Origin: Methanosphaera sp. SHI613
GTDB lineage: Archaea > Methanobacteriota > Methanobacteria > Methanobacteriales > Methanobacteriaceae
Assembly: GCA_003266145.1 (NCBI GenBank)
Contig: MVJJ01000077.1
Coordinates: forward strand, 1 to 10,104
Length of the DNA stretch: 10,104 bases
Reading direction: 5' to 3'
Both the position numbers and the translations under genes were made by a program. Positions 7,819 through 10,104 of the stretch are shown in pieces. Within the stretch, counting starts at the first letter, position 1, and the number at the start of each line of letters is the position of its first letter. The notes under the pieces are model-generated. The model saw nothing but the letters and a program-made list of their open reading frames with translations. It was not told the origin of the DNA and made no database searches.

Positions 7819-8054
7819 AACGAATAATAAAAAAGGAACTTACAAAAAAAGAATATACACAATTTATCCAGCGAATAATCGATATTAATGAAAAAGAAGG
7901 CCATATGCCAGAATATATTGAATATGATGATTCAAAGATTTTCAAGGTGGAATACATCGAGACAATTGAGAACGTCAACAAATTCATATTGGAAAATGGA
8001 CGTCATCCCGAAACAATAAACATTTATCAACAAAAACATAATAGACACAATTAA
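7815..8054 (+). CDS. Small protein with duplicated pseudomurein-binding-repeat-like motif
   Basis: A 79-residue basic protein whose ATG overlaps the HD gene stop in an ATGA junction, which supports real, coupled translation. It contains an internal 33-residue duplication: Y14/Y47, I18/I51, I21/V54, G29/G62, P32/P65, E33/E66 and I35/I68 line up, with GHMPEYI mirrored by GRHPETI. The pattern of an aromatic residue, a helix of the form xxVxxFI, then N-G-R-x-P-x-x-I/V at a period near 33-35 is that of the pseudomurein-binding repeat (PF09373) found in pseudomurein endopeptidases and many Methanobacteriales surface proteins. There is no signal peptide or membrane segment, so it should be cytoplasmic, odd for a wall-binding module. 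It may be a repeat-derived protein with another role in the nadM-HD operon. Family assignment is by pattern only. Confidence 0.7.
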   Translation: MKRIIKKELTKKEYTQFIQRIIDINEKEGHMPEYIEYDDSKIFKVEYIETIENVNKFILENGRHPETINIYQQKHNRHN

Positions 8055-8081
8055 TTATAGAGTTTTACCCATATAATTAAT
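8050..8081 (+). terminator. Possible hairpin at the end of the nadM operon
   Basis: ATTAATTAT (8050-8058) and ATAATTAAT (8073-8081) form a 9-bp perfect but all-AT stem around the stop codon of the small repeat protein. T-rich sequence (8087-8124) follows. It may end the operon, but an all-AT stem is weak evidence. Confidence 0.35.
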
Positions 8082-8219
8082 GTATATTTATTAACTTCCT
8101 TAAACTACTTTTATTTATCTTTATAGCAACATTATAAGTTGTGCCACATATAAACAGATGTTGAATAACAAAACACATAATAATTATTACAAGTACATAC
8201 TTTTTTTATTATTCATAAT

Positions 8220-8237
8220 TATTTATCATGATAAATA
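8220..8237. promoter_or_regulatory. 18-bp perfect palindrome, candidate operator of adh
   Basis: TATTTATCATGATAAATA is its own reverse complement. It ends eight bases before the TATA box of the alcohol dehydrogenase, where an archaeal activator or repressor dimer could contact TBP/TFB. The regulator is not known and no second copy was found in the window. Confidence 0.45.
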
Positions 8238-8244
8238 GGCAAAA

Positions 8245-8253
8245 TTTTAAATA
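8245..8253 (+). promoter_or_regulatory. TATA box of the alcohol dehydrogenase gene
   Basis: TTTTAAATA preceded by AAAA (BRE-like) predicts a start near 8276 and a leader of about 44 nt. The ribosome site AGGAG (8306-8310), nine bases before the ATG, is the strongest in the window and suggests high expression. Confidence 0.55.
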
Positions 8254-8319
8254 CTTTAAAAAAATAATTATAATTAGAGTAAGAAAAAATCAAAATTAAT
8301 ACTCTAGGAGACATATATT

Positions 8320-9384
8320 ATGAAAGGATTGGCAAGAATAGCACAAGACGAACTAGGATGGGTAGAAAAAGAAAAACCTAAATGCGGACCATATGATGCA
8401 ATAGTAAGACCTATAGCATTAGCACCATGTACTTCAGACGTACATATAGTATGGGGACATGCATACATGTCTGATGAGCCAAACCGTATCGTTGGTCATG
8501 AATCAACAGGTGTTGTTGAAGAAGTTGGATCAATGGTTAAAGACTTCAAACCAGGTGATCGTGTAATAGTACCAGCAATTACTCCAGATTTTAAAACAGT
8601 AAATTCCCAAAAAGGATTCGGACAACATGCATATGGTATGGGAACCGGAATGACCTTCATCACATTTAAAGATGGAGTATTTGCAGAATACTTCCATGTA
8701 AATGATGCTGACGCAAACTTAGCCCTTTTACCTGATGATGTGACATTAGAACAGGCTGTTATGATATCAGATATGATGACAACCGGTTTCTATGGTGCAG
8801 AATTAGCAGACATCAAACCAGGAGATGAAGTTGCAGTATTCGGTATAGGGCCAGTAGGACTTATGGGAGTAGCAGGAGCTAGTTTCATGGGTGCTTCAAG
8901 AATTCTGGCAGTAGGTAGCAGACCAACGGCAATCAAAGTAGCAAAAGAATATGGAGCTTCAGAAATTATAGATTATCATAACGGTAACACTGTAGAACAA
9001 ATTATGGAATTAACCGACAATCAAGGTGTAGATAAGGTAGTTATCGGAGGAGGAAATGCAAATACTCTCTCAGAAGCATTAGAAGTTCTTAAAGTAGGTG
9101 GTACAATAGGTAATGTTCTCCACTACGATGGTGTAGAAACAATTCCTATATCAGCATTAGGCTGGGGTGCAGGTTTAGCTGATAAGACCATTCGTGGAGG
9201 AGTATGTCCTGGTGGAAGAGCAAGAATGGAACAATTAGTTAAACTTGTTCAATATGGACGTTTTGATTCAAGTAAATTAATCACTCACAAATATAACAAA
9301 TTCGAAAACATAGAAGATGCTATGATCGTTATGAGAGACAAACCAAAAGATTTAATCAAACCTGCAGTAATCTTTGATGACTAA
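8320..9384 (+). CDS. adh: NADP-dependent secondary alcohol dehydrogenase, zinc type
   Basis: A 354-residue medium-chain dehydrogenase closely resembling the Clostridium beijerinckii/Thermoanaerobacter secondary ADH. It interconverts small alcohols and ketones or aldehydes with NADP(H) in the cytosol. Catalytic zinc ligands C37, H60 and D151, plus E61, are present; the cysteine cluster of structural-zinc ADHs is absent, as in that subfamily. The Rossmann turn is GIGPVG (175-180). GSRP (199-202) with Y219 matches the Gly-Ser-Arg-Tyr set that binds the 2'-phosphate of NADP in the clostridial enzyme. Motifs HVNDAD, MMTTGFYGAELADI and CPGGR are shared with it. It is a single gene with its own promoter, a palindrome and a terminator. 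Ethanol-using Methanosphaera have been described, so a role in oxidising ethanol or 2-propanol, or in disposing of reductant, is possible; the direction and preferred substrate cannot be read from sequence. Confidence 0.93.
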   Translation: MKGLARIAQDELGWVEKEKPKCGPYDAIVRPIALAPCTSDVHIVWGHAYMSDEPNRIVGHESTGVVEEVGSMVKDFKPGDRVIVPAITPDFKTVNSQKGFGQHAYGMGTGMTFITFKDGVFAEYFHVNDADANLALLPDDVTLEQAVMISDMMTTGFYGAELADIKPGDEVAVFGIGPVGLMGVAGASFMGASRILAVGSRPTAIKVAKEYGASEIIDYHNGNTVEQIMELTDNQGVDKVVIGGGNANTLSEALEVLKVGGTIGNVLHYDGVETIPISALGWGAGLADKTIRGGVCPGGRARMEQLVKLVQYGRFDSSKLITHKYNKFENIEDAMIVMRDKPKDLIKPAVIFDD

Positions 9385-9400
9385 ATTCATAGCCCAATAA

Positions 9401-9432
9401 CCTCCAAAAAACTTTTTTTTATTTTTTTGAGG
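9401..9432 (+). terminator. Hairpin terminator after adh
   Basis: CCTC plus A6 (arm 9401-9411) pairs with T7-GAGG (arm 9422-9432), giving 10 of 11 pairs with one C:T mismatch at 9405:9428. The 10-nt loop holds T8 (9413-9420). It begins 16 bases after the stop codon. The T runs would serve as the U-tract for termination. Confidence 0.6.
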
Positions 9433-9570
9433 GTGTACTACAACTCCCATTCTGTAAATATTTTTTCATGATTTAATCTTTTATTTTTCAATATCTTCAT
9501 TAAATTTATTATTTTTAATTATAATTATAGTTTTAAACTTTAATTAACTTTTTAATACTTTATCATAGTT

Positions 9571-9598
9571 ATATTTATCCATAATCTTGGATAAATAT
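9571..9598. repeat. 10-bp perfect inverted repeat with 8-nt loop
   Basis: ATATTTATCC (9571-9580) and GGATAAATAT (9589-9598) are exact reverse complements around ATAATCTT. The hairpin lies about 40 bases before the transposase remnant, so it may be the subterminal structure of the decayed element, or a terminator for either strand. Confidence 0.45.
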
Positions 9599-9637
9599 TT
9601 CATGTAGTAAAATATATTTTATGCTTTTGTTTTTTAT

Positions 9638-9791
9638 GCTTTTGCTGAAGATACTATTGATCAGACATTTTTGTTACAGATAAATACTAGGACTTTGATT
9701 TTTGATAATCATGTTTGTTTTTATTGAGAAACTTGTAAATTGTGTTGATTCTAGTGAAATTGATTATCAATATAGAGATACTCCGGGTCAA
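9638..9791 (+). pseudogene. Decayed IS transposase N-terminal fragment (IS1182-like)
   Basis: From 9638 one frame reads AFAEDTIDQTFLLQINTRTL then IFDNHVCFY and a stop at 9725-9727. Across the T5 run at 9718-9722 the reading shifts to a second frame, giving IEKLVNCVDSSEIDYQYRDT followed by PGQ. Joined, these resemble the N-terminus of IS1182/DUF772-type transposases: the QxFLLPxN opening, DNH..F(I)E, and SEIDxxYxxTPG just before the first helical domain. Similarity ends at 9791, after which the frame runs into AT-rich sequence and a stop. Start, catalytic core and C-terminus are missing, so it cannot be active. Upstream, TTATGCTTTTG is directly repeated (9619-9629 and 9634-9644). Family assignment is from memory of the motif pattern. 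Confidence 0.55.
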
Positions 9792-9863
9792 ATTTTAAAT
9801 AAAAAAATAAACATCAAAAAACAGTATATTATATAGCATATTTGTTCACACACCCCCCCATGT

Positions 9864-10037
9864 TTATCCTAAAGCTTTACTGTTTATTAATTTAATGTTA
9901 TATTGTTTTTCAGCTTGTATAAGTGCTAGGAATTTTTTATCTATTTATTTATTGATGTTATTGTTTATTGGTTGTTTAAGATTTTTTATAATAGTAATGG
10001 AATTCTCTGCTTTATTAAATTTTTTATTTTGAGGACG
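9864..10037 (-). pseudogene. Possible degenerate reading frame of unknown origin
   Basis: On the minus strand a 58-codon stretch bounded by stops reads like protein (RPQNKKFNKAENSITIIKNL, later FLALIQAEKQYNIKLINS) apart from one internal TAA at 9947-9945. It has no ATG with a ribosome site. Lys/Asn-rich translations arise easily in AT-rich DNA, so this may be chance or another piece of the neighbouring element. I do not recognise a family. Confidence 0.2.
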
Positions 10038-10104
10038 TTAGTTGTGTTCTGTTTTTTGTTAAAGTACTTTTTTTGGTTAAAGTTTTTTATTTACTTTTTC
10101 TAGA

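Larger units (their letters stand above)
9433..10104. other. Gene-poor AT-rich region with mobile-element debris
   Basis: No intact gene is visible after the adh terminator. The stretch contains the inverted repeat, the transposase fragment and the doubtful minus-strand frame listed separately. A C7 run at 9853-9859, following CACACA, stands out in otherwise very AT-rich DNA. The last 60 bases are T-rich with no recognisable feature. Confidence 0.6.

Noticed and set aside
8178..8189. TAATAATTATTA palindrome as an operator
   Set aside because: A 12-bp all-AT palindrome is expected by chance in DNA of this composition; the 18-bp site at 8220-8237 is the better candidate.

Overview
The window is AT-rich archaeal DNA, most likely from a host-associated Methanobacteriales methanogen, with Methanosphaera the best guess and Methanobrevibacter second. 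Four things point there: a large Asn/Thr-rich beta-helix adhesin-like surface protein with Ig-like repeats, an archaeal NMN adenylyltransferase of the Methanothermobacter type, a small protein with a 33-residue duplication resembling the pseudomurein-binding repeat, and a two-domain ATPase resembling component A2 of the methyl-CoM reductase system. Promoters are of the archaeal TATA type and the tRNA has no encoded CCA. The genus is inferred, not proven.

Layout, left to right. (1) 1-2024, minus strand: N-terminal 674 residues of an adhesin-like protein, running off the left edge. (2) 2025-2521: an AT-rich gap holding the two outward-facing promoter regions. (3) 2522-4602, plus strand: a tandem-domain ABC ATPase with no membrane partner, overlapping a small UspA-like protein. 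(4) 4645-5814, minus strand: tRNA-Gln(CUG), then 36 nt later a CbiZ-type adenosylcobinamide amidohydrolase with a long C-terminal extension, ending in a hairpin and U-tract. (5) 6085-8054, plus strand: a tight three-gene cluster of nadM, an HD-domain phosphohydrolase of the SAMHD1/COG1078 type, and the 79-residue repeat protein joined by an ATGA overlap. (6) 8220-9432: an NADP-type secondary alcohol dehydrogenase with a strong Shine-Dalgarno site, a TATA box, an 18-bp perfect palindrome just upstream of that box, and a hairpin terminator. (7) 9433-10104: no intact gene; a decayed IS transposase N-terminus, an inverted repeat and a possible degenerate reading frame on the other strand.

The genes fit a methanogen that uses corrinoid-dependent methyl transfer (cobinamide salvage), may repair or maintain the methyl-CoM reductase system (A2-like ATPase), makes NAD(P) (NadM), cleans or signals through nucleotides (HD protein) and exchanges reducing power with small alcohols (ADH). 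These links are inferred from families. I see no CRISPR array, defence island or clearly new multi-gene system. The observations most worth following are the repeat protein in the nadM-HD operon, the palindrome in the adh promoter, the tRNA-Gln/cbiZ arrangement and the A2-like ATPase paired with a degenerate UspA.
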